NCBI RefSeq assembly: GCF_000472385.1
Contig: NZ_AWZU01000009.1
Coordinates: 124,204-188,203 of the forward strand
DNA length: 64,000 bases
Source of the DNA: Bradyrhizobium sp. ARR65
GTDB taxonomy: Bacteria > Pseudomonadota > Alphaproteobacteria > Rhizobiales > Xanthobacteraceae
Reading direction: 5' to 3'
Shown here: in pieces, positions 53,667-62,934 of the stretch
Layout of the letters: each line of letters begins with the position of its first letter
How positions within the stretch are numbered: position 1 is the first letter of the stretch
Made by a program: the position numbers and the translations under genes
The notes under the pieces: model-generated
Databases searched by the model: none
Seen by the model: the letters and a program-made list of their open reading frames with translations, nothing else
Told to the model about the DNA's origin: nothing

Positions 53667-53976
53667 TGCACGAGCTCGTCAAATAATGTGTCCAGCACAG
53701 ATGACGTCTCGGCTCGGCCGGGCTGGGTGTTGAAGGCAGAAAAGGCCCTTTTCCCCTCGTGCGGTGGTCGAAGCGGAATACCGCGACAGCTCACGCCCGG
53801 CAGCCAAGCGCCATATGCGCCGCCAGCGTTAACCTTCGGGCTTCCTGGTAAACAAAAGGTAAAACGAATGGGGACAGGACGCTTTTTACGCAGTTCTGTG
53901 AGATGTTTGCCCCAAAATATTAAAGATTTTACCCACCCGGTTCCCAAACCGGGTCGTCCACCCGTTTGGAGGCCCC
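53667..53976. other. Intergenic region upstream of ftsQ
   Basis: 310 bp between ddl and ftsQ. An inverted repeat ACCCGGTT (53935-53942) / AACCGGGT (53947-53954) with loop CCCA lies 22 bp past the ddl stop and could end or attenuate the upstream transcript; there is no clean T-run. AT-rich sequence (AAAATATTAAAGATTTTACC, 53914-53933) follows and could hold an ftsQAZ promoter. A 104-residue leftward open frame here lacks recognisable features. Confidence 0.45.
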
Positions 53977-54975
53977 CTAGGTTGGGCTACGCCGTTCGGC
54001 CAGCGTGATTTGCTGGCGCAGGAAGTCGACGAAATCGATTCCTTGCGCCTTCAGCGCCTTTGGATAGAGCGAGGCCTTGGTCAGGCCCGGCAGGGTATTG
54101 GTCTCCAAGAACACCGGTCCCCGCTCCGAGACAATGAAATCGGAACGCGAATAGCCGCGGCAGGACAGCGCACGATGGGCGCGCAGGGCCTGATCCATGA
54201 TTTGCGCGCTGATATCGGGGGCAAAACGTCCCGGGCAGATCTCCTGGGTCGCCTTGGCCAGATATTTTGCCCGGTAGTCGAAGCCGAATCCGCCGTCGGC
54301 CGGGATGATCTCGATCGGCGGCAGTGCGATCACCGAGCCGTCTTCCTGCTCCAGCACGCCGCAGGTGGCTTCCGTCCCCGCGATGAAGGGTTCAATGACA
54401 TATTCTTCGTGCCTTGCCGCGTTGCGGACCGCCACGATATCCTGCCCGGAATTGATAAAGATCAGGCCATAGCTCGAGCCGTCACGCACAGGCTTTGCGA
54501 TCAGCTTGCCGTATTGGGCGAACGCAGGCTCGATGTCCGCAAGTGCGATGCCGGGCGCGCAATTCGCGCCGCCGATCGCCGCAAAGCGCTTGGCGGCGAT
54601 CTTGTCGAAGGCGAGGTGCGAGGACGCCGAGCCCGAGCCGGTGAACGGGATGTCGCGCATTTCGCACATCGCCTGCAGCTCGCCATTCTCGGCCCTGCCC
54701 CCATGCAGTCCCAGCACCAGCAAGCGGGCATCGGCTTTCGCATAGTCGAGCGCTGCCTCGATCGTGCTGCCGATGCGGCGGGCATCGGGCTTGAACGGAT
54801 CCTCGAACGGGCGCGCGTGTGCCAGCAGCGTCGCGGCCCTGGTTTCATGCACGCTGTCGTCGACGTCCCAGAACCAGAGATCGGCCTCGGGAAGCGCGGA
54901 ATGCAGCGCCTGCGCCGAGGCGACCGACACCAGGCGTTCCTTGTTGGTGCCGCCGAACAGGATGGTGATGCGCAT
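53977..54975 (-). CDS. ddl: D-alanine--D-alanine ligase
   Basis: 332 residues. ATP-grasp enzyme making D-Ala-D-Ala for the peptidoglycan stem. Start ILFGGTNKERLVSVASAQ keeps the key Glu but is more divergent than the usual GGxSxEREVS; KPVRDGSSYGLI, EIIPADGGFGFDYRAKYL, YSRSDFIVSERGPVFLETNTLPGLTKASLYP (in parts) match the ATP- and D-Ala-binding regions. The start lies 18 bp from a palindromic repeat, with AAGGA between. Confidence 0.9.
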   Translation of the reverse strand: MRITILFGGTNKERLVSVASAQALHSALPEADLWFWDVDDSVHETRAATLLAHARPFEDPFKPDARRIGSTIEAALDYAKADARLLVLGLHGGRAENGELQAMCEMRDIPFTGSGSASSHLAFDKIAAKRFAAIGGANCAPGIALADIEPAFAQYGKLIAKPVRDGSSYGLIFINSGQDIVAVRNAARHEEYVIEPFIAGTEATCGVLEQEDGSVIALPPIEIIPADGGFGFDYRAKYLAKATQEICPGRFAPDISAQIMDQALRAHRALSCRGYSRSDFIVSERGPVFLETNTLPGLTKASLYPKALKAQGIDFVDFLRQQITLAERRSPT

Positions 54976-54993
54976 CGTTCAGATCCGTTCCTT

Positions 54994-55087
54994 GTCATTC
55001 CGGGGCGCCCGTGAAACGAGCGAACCGGGAATCTCGAGATTGTGGCGCGTGATTCCGGGTTCGTGCTTCGCACGCCCCGGAATGACG
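54994..55087. repeat. CGTCATTCCGG palindrome, long-centre form
   Basis: 94 bp: GTCATTCCGGGGCGC ... AATCTCGAGATTGTGGCGCGTGATTCC (in parts) ... GCACGCCCCGGAATGACG. Between murB and ddl within the cell-wall cluster. Confidence 0.92.
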
Positions 55088-55121
55088 GCAGCCAAACTGC
55101 TAACCTCCGCGCCGGCGATAG

Positions 55122-56051
55122 CTATTCCGCAATCCCGACGCGTTTGATTTCCCACTGTAGCTCAATTCCGGATGATTCCTTGACGCGCGCACGCACGGTC
55201 TCGCCCAGCGCTTCGATGTCGTGGGCACTGGCGTCGCCGGTGTTGATCAGGAAATTGCAATGCATCTCCGACACCTGGGCGCCGCCGACGCGCAAGCCGC
55301 GGCAACCGGCGGCGTCGATCAGCTTCCAGGCACTGTGGCCGGGCGGATTCTTGAACGTGGAGCCGCCGGTCTTTTCGCGAATCGGCTGCGCCGTCTCACG
55401 ATGGCTTTGTACCTCATGCATGCGGGCGCGGATCGCTTCCGGCGTCGCGCGCAGCCCACGAAAACGCGCGGCGGTGAAAATGATCGAGGGATCGGCGCCG
55501 CTGCTGCGATAGACGAACTTCATGTCGGCGTTGGAAAAGCTGTGCCGCTCGCCTTGCCGATCGATGCCGGTCGCCTCAATCAGGACGTCCTTGGTCTCAG
55601 CGCCATTGGCGCCGGCGTTCATGCGCAGCGCGCCGCCGATGCTGCCGGGAATGCCGAAATAGAACTCCAGCCCGCCGATATCGGCCGATGCCGCGGCTTC
55701 CGCCACGCGCTTGTCCAGCGCGGCGGTGCCCGCCACCACATCATCGCCTTCCGCCCTGACCTCGCCGAAGGCGCGCGGGCTGAGACGGATGACGACACCC
55801 GAAATGCCGCCGTCGCGCACGATCAGATTGGAGCCGACGCCGACCACATAGACCGGAAGCTCGCGCGGGAGATTCTTCAGAAAATAGGCAAGATCATCTT
55901 CATCGGCCGGCGTGAACAGCACCTGCGCCGGACCGCCGACGCGAAACCAGGTGAACGGCGCGAGCCTTTCGTTTGCAAGCAACCGTCCGCGCAAGTGCGG
56001 CATCGCTGCTTTCAGCTCCGGCGTGATGTCGGGAAAGCCCAACGCCATCAT
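55122..56051 (-). CDS. murB: UDP-N-acetylenolpyruvoylglucosamine reductase
   Basis: 309 residues, type II length. FAD enzyme reducing UDP-GlcNAc-enolpyruvate to UDP-MurNAc. FAD domain motifs [20 protein letters not shown] and [20 protein letters not shown]; substrate domain with [22 protein letters not shown] (in parts) and VHD-type end [15 protein letters not shown]. Overlaps the murC stop (ATGATGA), so translation is coupled. Confidence 0.96.
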   Translation of the reverse strand: MMALGFPDITPELKAAMPHLRGRLLANERLAPFTWFRVGGPAQVLFTPADEDDLAYFLKNLPRELPVYVVGVGSNLIVRDGGISGVVIRLSPRAFGEVRAEGDDVVAGTAALDKRVAEAAASADIGGLEFYFGIPGSIGGALRMNAGANGAETKDVLIEATGIDRQGERHSFSNADMKFVYRSSGADPSIIFTAARFRGLRATPEAIRARMHEVQSHRETAQPIREKTGGSTFKNPPGHSAWKLIDAAGCRGLRVGGAQVSEMHCNFLINTGDASAHDIEALGETVRARVKESSGIELQWEIKRVGIAE

Positions 56052-57451
56052 CCCAGCGCCTTCAATTCATTGGGCAACGCGTAGGCCCATTGCGTGATGT
56101 TGCCGGCACCGAGACAGACGACGAGATCGCCAGGGCTGGCGAGGCCCTTGACGATGCCGGCGAGATCAGCCGGCCTTTGCAAGGGGATCACATCGCGATG
56201 GCCGTGCGCGCGCAGGCCGAGCACGAAATGATCGCGGTCGATGCCTTCGATCGGCGTCTCGCCGGCCGGATAGACCTCGGCAACGACCACTGCATCCGCA
56301 TCATTGAAGCACGTGCAAAATTCCTCGAACAGCGACTGCAGGCGAGTAAAGCGGTGCGGCTGCACCACAGCGACGACCTTGCCGCTGTAGGAGTCCCGCG
56401 CGGCTTTCAGCACGGCGGCGATCTCCACGGGGTGATGCCCGTAGTCGTCGATGATGGTGACGCCGTTCCATTCGCCTGTTTTGGTGAAACGCCGTTTCAC
56501 GCCGCCGAAGGACGCGATTGCCTTGCGGATCGCCTCGTCGGAAATGCCGAGCTCATGGGCGACCGCAATCGCCGCCGTCGCATTCGAGGCGTTGTGCCGG
56601 CCCGGCATCGGCAGCACGATGTCTGCGATCTCATGGGTCGCGCCGCTCTTGCGATTGCGGAAGACGACGTTGAACGTCGAACCGCCGCCACCAGCAGTGA
56701 GGTCGACCAGCCGCGCATCGGCCTGCGGGTTTTCGCCATAGGTGATGATGCGGCGATCCTCGATCTTGCCGACGAGAGTCTGCACGACGGGATGATCGAG
56801 ACACATCACTGCGAAGCCGTAGAAGGGCACGTTCTCCACGAAGTTCCGGAACGCGTCCTGCACCGCCTCGAAGGTCCTGAAGTGGTCGAGATGTTCAGGA
56901 TCGACATTGGTGACGATGGCGACATCGGCCGGCAGCTTGAGGAAGGTGCCGTCGCTCTCGTCGGCCTCAACCACCATCCAGTCGCCGGCCCCGAGCCGCG
57001 CGTTGGTGCCGTAGGCGTTGATGATGCCGCCGTTGATGACGGTGGGATCGAGTCCGCCGGCATCGAGCAAGGTTGCGACCATGGAGGTCGTGGTGGTCTT
57101 GCCATGAGTCCCGGCGATCGCGACGCAGCTTTTCAGCCGCATCAACTCGGCGAGCATTTCGGCGCGGCGCACCACGGGAATGCGCTGGGCGCGCGCCGCC
57201 ATCAATTCCGGATTGTCGCGCTTAATCGCGGTCGACACCACGACGACATCGGCGCCGTCGACATGCTCGGCCTTATGGCCGATCGAAACCTTGACGCCCT
57301 TCTCGCGCAGCCGCGCGACGTTGGCGTTCTCGGACGCGTCAGAGCCCTGGACGCGATAGCCGAGATTGCACAGCACCTCGGCAATGCCGCTCATGCCGAT
57401 CCCGCCGATCCCGACGAAGTGGATGGGTCCGATCTCGCGCGGCAGTCTCAT
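56048..57451 (-). CDS. murC: UDP-N-acetylmuramate--L-alanine ligase
   Basis: 467 residues. Mur ligase adding L-Ala to UDP-MurNAc: N-terminal Rossmann part [20 protein letters not shown] loop GTHGKTT 114-120, [10 protein letters not shown], and the C-terminal [10 protein letters not shown]. Cytoplasmic. It ends overlapping murB. Upstream lies a 175-bp gap to murG with another repeat. Confidence 0.97.
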   Translation of the reverse strand: MRLPREIGPIHFVGIGGIGMSGIAEVLCNLGYRVQGSDASENANVARLREKGVKVSIGHKAEHVDGADVVVVSTAIKRDNPELMAARAQRIPVVRRAEMLAELMRLKSCVAIAGTHGKTTTTSMVATLLDAGGLDPTVINGGIINAYGTNARLGAGDWMVVEADESDGTFLKLPADVAIVTNVDPEHLDHFRTFEAVQDAFRNFVENVPFYGFAVMCLDHPVVQTLVGKIEDRRIITYGENPQADARLVDLTAGGGGSTFNVVFRNRKSGATHEIADIVLPMPGRHNASNATAAIAVAHELGISDEAIRKAIASFGGVKRRFTKTGEWNGVTIIDDYGHHPVEIAAVLKAARDSYSGKVVAVVQPHRFTRLQSLFEEFCTCFNDADAVVVAEVYPAGETPIEGIDRDHFVLGLRAHGHRDVIPLQRPADLAGIVKGLASPGDLVVCLGAGNITQWAYALPNELKALG

Positions 57452-57514
57452 GAAACTTCCCCGAAATCATCGTCCGCCACCGGCTCGGCGCGAACGCGCC
57501 GCCCGATAACAGGC

Positions 57515-57602
57515 TCCGAGCGGACGATCCAGTACGCCGTGCGGCTGGAGGTCAAATCAGCCGCCGGCGATTACTGGATGCCCCGCTTTCGCCGGGCATG
57601 AC
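57515..57602. repeat. Intergenic repeat of a third family (GATCCAGTACGCCG type)
   Basis: CGGACGATCCAGTACGCCG ... GATTACTGGATGCCCCGC, TTTCGCCGGGCATGACAA: inverted GATCCAGTA / TACTGGATG arms, a repeat type I associate with Bradyrhizobium-like genomes. Lies between murG and murC, where the CGTCATTCCGG element is absent. Confidence 0.6.
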
Positions 57603-57626
57603 AAGGGCAATTTTGCCGATGGCCGC

Positions 57627-58727
57627 CTAAATACCGGCCACTTTTAGGACCAGATCGGCCAGCCGCTCGGCTGCATCGAGCCGGCCTGCTCCGCGCGCGG
57701 CTCTTGCCATCGCGTCAAGGCGCGCCGGCTCGGCCGCCAGAGCAGAGAGTTCGGACGCGAGGCGATCCGACGTGAACCCCGATTGCGCGATCCGTATGCC
57801 GCCACCCGCATCCGCCAGCACGCCGGCATTGGCAAACTGATCCTGATCGATCGAGCCCGGCAGCGGCACCAGAATCGAGGGCCGGCCGATCGCGGCAAGC
57901 TCCGCGACGGTGCCCGCACCGGAGCGCGACACCACCAGGTGATTCGATGCAAGGCGCGCCGGCAGGTCCGTGAAGAACGGCGCCAGTTCGGCATGGATCT
58001 TGAGCCGATCATAGACGGCGCGAACGCGCGCCATGTCCTCCTCGCGCACCTGCTGGGTGAGGATCAGGCGATTCCACAAGGATGGCTCAAGCCTCTCGAT
58101 CGCGCCGGGCACGACGTCGCTCATCACCCGTGCACCCTGGCTGCCGCCGACCACCAGAAGGCGGAACGGGCCGGTCGTATCGGGCGGGTTGTATGCAATC
58201 GCCGCCGCCGCGAGAATCGCGGGCCGCATCGGCGTGCCGACAGTTGTCGTTTTCTGGCCAAGCGCCGGATCGCGGTCGAGCACGCCCGGCAGCGAGGTCG
58301 CGACCGCATTGACATGGCGCGACAGAAAGCGGTTGGCGCGGCCAAGCACCGCGTTGGAATCGTGGATGACGCTCGGGATCCGCAACAGCCGCGCCGCGAC
58401 CAGCGGCGGCACGGTCGGATAACCGCCGAAGCCGACCACCGCGGCGGGTTTGAGCTTTCGCACCAGGTTCAACGCCATCGCGGTGCCGAGAGCGAGCGTG
58501 ATGCCGGTGCGGGCGAGCTGCCAGGGCGAGCGGCCGCGCATGGTTTCGCTCGGCACGACATCGATCATGTCCTTGGAGAACAAGCCGCTGTAACGCACCG
58601 CGCGGGAGTCGGTGACCAGGCGAACGCGCAAGTCGCGTTTCATCAGTTCCACGGCGAGCGCCTCGGCGGGAAACAAATGTCCGCCGGTGCCGCCCGCAGC
58701 CAACAAAATCAAAGGCGCAGTTTCCAT
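57627..58727 (-). CDS. murG: Lipid II synthase (UDP-GlcNAc transferase MurG)
   Basis: 366 residues. GT-B glycosyltransferase adding GlcNAc to lipid I at the inner face of the membrane. AAGGTGGHLFPAEALA near 10 (G-loop 1), VVGFGGYPTVPPLVAA (G-loop 2), VVGGSQGARV (G-loop 3) and SRSGAGTVAELAAIGRPSILVPLP. The start is 61 bp from a palindromic repeat. Confidence 0.97.
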   Translation of the reverse strand: METAPLILLAAGGTGGHLFPAEALAVELMKRDLRVRLVTDSRAVRYSGLFSKDMIDVVPSETMRGRSPWQLARTGITLALGTAMALNLVRKLKPAAVVGFGGYPTVPPLVAARLLRIPSVIHDSNAVLGRANRFLSRHVNAVATSLPGVLDRDPALGQKTTTVGTPMRPAILAAAAIAYNPPDTTGPFRLLVVGGSQGARVMSDVVPGAIERLEPSLWNRLILTQQVREEDMARVRAVYDRLKIHAELAPFFTDLPARLASNHLVVSRSGAGTVAELAAIGRPSILVPLPGSIDQDQFANAGVLADAGGGIRIAQSGFTSDRLASELSALAAEPARLDAMARAARGAGRLDAAERLADLVLKVAGI

Positions 58728-58788
58728 GAGGGCACCTTCTATAGCTAACGCACTGGCATTGCGAGTTGCGAGCAGCAGACCTGGAGCA

Positions 58789-58871
58789 CGTCATTCCGGG
58801 ACGGTCCGTCAGCATCGAACCCGGAATCTCGAGATTCCGGGTTCGCCTCTACGAGGCGCCCCGGAATGACG
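58789..58871. repeat. CGTCATTCCGG palindrome
   Basis: 83 bp: CGTCATTCCGGGACGGTCC ... GAATCTCGAGATTCCGGG ... GGCGCCCCGGAATGACG, short-centre form, between ftsW and murG. Confidence 0.92.
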
Positions 58872-58880
58872 GGAGATCAA

Positions 58881-60035
58881 CTACGCGAATCCGCGCGCCG
58901 CTCCGGGCTCGCCGACCGGCGATTCAATCTCGCTCTGCGGGCGCAGCCGCGTCAGCGCCAGCATCATTCCGACGCCATAGGCCAGCGATACCATCGAAGA
59001 GCCGCCATAGGAAATGAACGGCAGCGTCATGCCCTTGGCCGGGATGAGCTGCAGATTGACCGACATATTGATCGCTGCCTGCACCCCGAACAGGATGGCG
59101 AGCCCTGAGGCCGCAAAGCGGGAGAACATATCTTCATTGCGGTAGGCACGCGACAGCGCGCGGATCACGACGAAGGCAAACAGCGCCAGCAGCGCCAGGC
59201 AAAGCACGATCCCGAACTCTTCCGCCGCGACCGCAAACACGAAATCGGTGTGGCTGTCAGGCAGGTTGCGCTTGGCGATGCCCTCGCCCGGCCCAAGCCC
59301 GAGCCAACCGCCATTGGAAAAGGCCTCCATCGCAGTATCGACCTGGAACGTGTCGCCGGAGGCCGGATTCATGAAGCGCTGGATGCGGCCTGCGACGTGC
59401 GGCACTAGGAGATAGGCGCCGAACAGGCCAGCGCCGGCCGCACCGGCAAGGCCCAGCACCCAGATCATCCGCATGCCCGCGATGAAGAACAGCGAACCCC
59501 ACACCATCAGGATCAGCATGGTCTGACCGAAATCGGGTTCCATCACCAACAGCGCTACCAGAGTCAGCAGCAGCACCAGCGCCATCGAGGTCGCCGGCAT
59601 TTCCGGCCGCTTGGTCGATTCGGCGAACAGCCAGGCAGCGATCACCACAAAGGCAGGCTTGGCGGCTTCCGAGGCCTGGATGTTGACGCCCAGCAGCGTG
59701 ATCCAGCGCCGCGAGCCCTTCACCTCGGGGCCGACCAGGAGCGTCACCACGATCAGCGCGATGCTGATCGCGAACACGATCAACGCGCTGCGCCGGATCT
59801 GCCGTGGCGACATGAAGGAGACGCCGATCAGCACGATGAAGGACGGCAGCAGGAAGAAGACATGATGGTTGAAGAAATGGAAGGCATCGAGCCCGATGCG
59901 GGTCGCCACCGGCGGGCTCGCCGCCAGCGACAGAATGACGCCGCTCAGCATCAGCGCGATGATCGCCCCTAACAGCGGCCGGTCGACGGTCCACCACCAT
60001 TGGGAAAGAGGATTGCGTTCTTCGCGGGAGAGCAT
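58881..60035 (-). CDS. ftsW: Peptidoglycan glycosyltransferase FtsW
   Basis: 384 residues from the chosen ATG, ten membrane helices of the SEDS family, with EVKGSRRWI after the helix-3 region, DTAMEAFSNGG WLGLGPGEG (extracellular loop carrying the catalytic Asp region), and PFISYGGSSMVSLAYGVGMML at the C terminus. Polymerises septal peptidoglycan with a partner class B PBP. The start MLSREERNP just precedes the WWWTVDR segment; the frame extends 34 residues further upstream but without homology or ribosome site. Confidence 0.95.
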   Translation of the reverse strand: MLSREERNPLSQWWWTVDRPLLGAIIALMLSGVILSLAASPPVATRIGLDAFHFFNHHVFFLLPSFIVLIGVSFMSPRQIRRSALIVFAISIALIVVTLLVGPEVKGSRRWITLLGVNIQASEAAKPAFVVIAAWLFAESTKRPEMPATSMALVLLLTLVALLVMEPDFGQTMLILMVWGSLFFIAGMRMIWVLGLAGAAGAGLFGAYLLVPHVAGRIQRFMNPASGDTFQVDTAMEAFSNGGWLGLGPGEGIAKRNLPDSHTDFVFAVAAEEFGIVLCLALLALFAFVVIRALSRAYRNEDMFSRFAASGLAILFGVQAAINMSVNLQLIPAKGMTLPFISYGGSSMVSLAYGVGMMLALTRLRPQSEIESPVGEPGAARGFA

Positions 60036-60138
60036 CGGCGGACCCAGGGCCAACGGAAGCTTCCATTGGTGGCCCATGTTGGTTTCCGAATGGTTAAGAA
60101 ACTTCGTAAGTTCTGACGGGCGGCACGCCTTCTCCACC

Positions 60139-60217
60139 CGTCATTCCGGGGCGCGCTAGCGCGAACCCGGAATCTCGAGATTCCCGTTTCGATGCTTCGC
60201 ATCGCCCCGGAATGACG
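60139..60217. repeat. CGTCATTCCGG palindrome
   Basis: 79 bp: CGTCATTCCGGGGCGCGC ... AATCTCGAGATTCCCGTTTCG ... ATCGCCCCGGAATGACG, between murD and ftsW, eight bases past the murD stop. Shortest full copy in the window. Confidence 0.92.
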
Positions 60218-60224
60218 CTGCCCA

Positions 60225-61625
60225 TCACACCACCGGCTTCACGCCGGGCAGCGCATTGACGAGGTCACGGAACCTGGCGCCGCGGATTTCGAAATTGCGG
60301 TACTGGTCGAAGGAGGCGCAGGCCGGCGAGAGCAACACCACCGCGTCCTTCAGCCCTGATGCTTCCGCATCGCGCGCGGCGTGATCGACGGCAACCTCCA
60401 GCGTCTCGCTGATCTCATGGGCGGCCTGCCCGTCCAGCGTCACCGCGAATTCCTTCGCGGCTTCCCCGATCAGATAAGCCTTGCGGATGCGCGGGAAATA
60501 GCCGGTGAGGCCAGTGATGCCGCCCTGCTTCGCCCGGCCGCCCGCGATCCAGAAGATATCGGCAAAGGACGAGAGCGCATGCGCCGTGGCATCCGCATTG
60601 GTGCCCTTGGAATCGTTGACGAACAGCACATTGCCGCGGCGGCCGACCTGCTCCATGCGGTGCGCCAGCCCCGGGAAGCTGCGCAGACCATTTTGGAGAG
60701 TCTCCTGGTCCAGCCCCAGTGCAAGTGCGCAGGCCGCAGCGCAAGCGGCATTCTGCGCGTTGTGCAGGCCCCGCAGCGAACCGATGCCGCCGATCCGCGC
60801 GACCTCGCTGCGCGCCCCACTGGCGGCGCGCAATATTGTCTCATCCTCGACATAGATGCCGTCGGGCAACGACCGCTTGACGGAGATGCGCACCACACGC
60901 TTTCCAGCCCTATCCAAACGATCTGCGATAGCGCGGCTAAAGCCGTCGTCGACACCGACGATCGCAGTGCCCTTGGCCTGCACGCCGGTGACCAGGCGCT
61001 CCTTCACCTCGGCGTAATGCTCCATCGTGCCGTGGCGATCGATATGGTCTTCGCTCAGGTTGATCAGGATGCCGACCGTCGGATCGAGCGAGGGGGTAAG
61101 ATCGATCTGGTAGGACGACATCTCGATCACATGCACGCGCCCCTTGCGCGGCGGCTCCAGCGACAGGATCGCGGTGCCGATATTGCCGCCCATCTGGGTG
61201 TCGTAGCCGGCAAAGCGCATCAGATGCGCGATCAGCGCCGTAGTGGTGGATTTGCCGTTGGTGCCGGTGATGGCCACGAAGGGCGCGTCCGGCACATGGC
61301 GGGCCCGTTCGCGGCAGAACAACTCGACGTCGCCGATCACCTCGACGCCCGCCCGCCGCGCCAGCAGCACGCTCCAATGCGGCGCGGGATGGGTCAGCGG
61401 CGCGCCCGGAGTGAGCACCAGCGCCGAGACATCGTGCCAGGAAATCGTGCGCAGATCTGCGGTGGCAATCCCGGCCTGCGCCGCCTCGGCAAGCCGGTCC
61501 GCGCCGTCATCGCCCGCGATGACATCGGCGCCGCCCGCCTGCAAGGCGCGAGCGCTCGCAAGCCCGGACCCGCCGAGACCGAACACCGCGACCTTTTTGC
61601 CGGCGAAGGAAGTGACTGGAATCAT
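60225..61625 (-). CDS. murD: UDP-N-acetylmuramoylalanine--D-glutamate ligase
   Basis: 466 residues. Adds D-Glu to UDP-MurNAc-L-Ala. N-terminal [20 protein letters not shown] loop GTNGKSTT 121-128, [25 protein letters not shown] and a C-terminal [19 protein letters not shown]. Its start codon is only 11 bases from the end of a large palindrome, leaving little room for a ribosome-binding site (only GGTGG). Confidence 0.96.
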   Translation of the reverse strand: MIPVTSFAGKKVAVFGLGGSGLASARALQAGGADVIAGDDGADRLAEAAQAGIATADLRTISWHDVSALVLTPGAPLTHPAPHWSVLLARRAGVEVIGDVELFCRERARHVPDAPFVAITGTNGKSTTTALIAHLMRFAGYDTQMGGNIGTAILSLEPPRKGRVHVIEMSSYQIDLTPSLDPTVGILINLSEDHIDRHGTMEHYAEVKERLVTGVQAKGTAIVGVDDGFSRAIADRLDRAGKRVVRISVKRSLPDGIYVEDETILRAASGARSEVARIGGIGSLRGLHNAQNAACAAACALALGLDQETLQNGLRSFPGLAHRMEQVGRRGNVLFVNDSKGTNADATAHALSSFADIFWIAGGRAKQGGITGLTGYFPRIRKAYLIGEAAKEFAVTLDGQAAHEISETLEVAVDHAARDAEASGLKDAVVLLSPACASFDQYRNFEIRGARFRDLVNALPGVKPVV

Positions 61626-61636
61626 AGTTGGACCAC

Positions 61637-61794
61637 CGTCATTCCGGGGCGCTCGCCCCGAACTCGGGTCTACCCGAGTTCGGCAATTTGACTTGTCTAA
61701 ATCGGCACCAGCCGACTTGGAAGCGAGCGAACCCGGAATCTCGAGATTGTGGAGCGAGATTCCGGGTTCGCGCTTCGCGCGCCCCGGAATGACG
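61637..61794. repeat. CGTCATTCCGG palindrome carrying a second hairpin in its loop
   Basis: 158 bp. Outer ends CGTCATTCCGGGGCGCTCG and CGCCCCGGAATGACG with long-centre ATTGTGGAGCGAGATTCC. About 67 extra bases (61656-61722) sit between GCGCTCG and GAGCGAACCC, where other copies have only a short loop. The insert begins with a perfect hairpin CCGAACTCGGG-TCTA-CCCGAGTTCGG (61658-61683) and continues AATTTGACTTGTCTAAATCG. Between mraY and murD. Confidence 0.92.
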
Positions 61795-61814
61795 ATCGTG
61801 TGGAGAGGAAAACA

Positions 61815-62924
61815 TCACCGCAGCTTCAGCGTGGAGAGTCCGGCCAGCGCCAGCATCACGGCGATGATCCAGAACCGGATCACGATCTGCGGCTCGGTCC
61901 AGCCCAATTGCTCGAAATGGTGATGGATCGGCGCCATCTTGAAGATGCGCTTTCCGGTCAGCTTGAAGGAGGCGACCTGCACGATCACGGAGACCGCTTC
62001 GAGCACGAACAGGCCGCCGATCACCGCCAGCACGATCTCATGTTTGACCGCGACCGCGATCGAGCCGAGCATGCCGCCGAGCGCGAGCGAGCCGGTATCG
62101 CCCATGAAAATGGAAGCCGGCGGCGCGTTGAACCAGAGAAAGCCGAGGCCGGCGCCGAGCACCGCGCCGGAGAGCACTGCAAGTTCGCCCGTGCCCGGAA
62201 CGTAATTGATCTGCAGATAATCGGAAAACACGACATTGCCGGCGAGATAGGCGATCAGGCCGAAGCTTGCGGAGGCGATCATCACCGGCACGATGGCGAG
62301 CCCGTCGAGACCATCGGTGAGGTTGACCGCGTTGCCGGCGCCGACAATGACGAAGGCGCCGAAGAGTACGAAGAACCAGCCGAAATTAATGACGACCTCC
62401 TTGAAGAAGGGGATTGCAAGCGACGTCGACGACGGATCGCGTCCGAGCCGCACCAGCGCGTAGCAGGCGGCGAGCCCGATCAGCCCTTCCAGCAGCAGAC
62501 GGGTGCGGCCGCCGAACCCGCTCGAGGTCTGCTTGGTCACCTTCAGGTAGTCATCGTAAAAGCCGACGAAGCCGAACCCCAACGTCACCGCAAGCACGAT
62601 CCAGACATAGGGGTTGAGTGGATTGGCCCATAACACCGTGGCGACCACGAGCCCCGAGAGGATCATCAGCCCGCCCATCGTGGGCGTGCCTTTCTTGGTC
62701 AAGAGATGCGATTGCGGCCCGTCCGCGCGGATCGGCTGGCCCTTGCCTTGACGAACGCGCAGGTGATCGATGATCCAGGGACCGAACAGAAAGACGAACA
62801 GCGCGCCCGTGACCACCGCGCCGCCGGTGCGAAAGGTGATGTAGCGAAATACGTTCAGTATCGTACGCAACCACCCGAGACCGGGAGGGAACGTACTGGA
62901 CAGCTCAATCAACCAGTAGAACAT
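61815..62924 (-). CDS. mraY: Phospho-N-acetylmuramoyl-pentapeptide transferase
   Basis: 369 residues, ten membrane helices. Makes lipid I from UDP-MurNAc-pentapeptide and undecaprenyl phosphate. Conserved [13 protein letters not shown] near 82, [16 protein letters not shown] (Asp pair), [14 protein letters not shown] and the cytoplasmic [12 protein letters not shown] and [11 protein letters not shown]. It is spaced 10 bp after murF. Confidence 0.97.
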   Translation of the reverse strand: MFYWLIELSSTFPPGLGWLRTILNVFRYITFRTGGAVVTGALFVFLFGPWIIDHLRVRQGKGQPIRADGPQSHLLTKKGTPTMGGLMILSGLVVATVLWANPLNPYVWIVLAVTLGFGFVGFYDDYLKVTKQTSSGFGGRTRLLLEGLIGLAACYALVRLGRDPSSTSLAIPFFKEVVINFGWFFVLFGAFVIVGAGNAVNLTDGLDGLAIVPVMIASASFGLIAYLAGNVVFSDYLQINYVPGTGELAVLSGAVLGAGLGFLWFNAPPASIFMGDTGSLALGGMLGSIAVAVKHEIVLAVIGGLFVLEAVSVIVQVASFKLTGKRIFKMAPIHHHFEQLGWTEPQIVIRFWIIAVMLALAGLSTLKLR

Positions 62925-62934
62925 TCATTCTGTC

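Noticed and set aside
53633-53947. 104-residue leftward frame between ddl and ftsQ.
   Set aside because: No ribosome-binding site or recognisable features, overlaps the ftsQ start, and the region looks regulatory.
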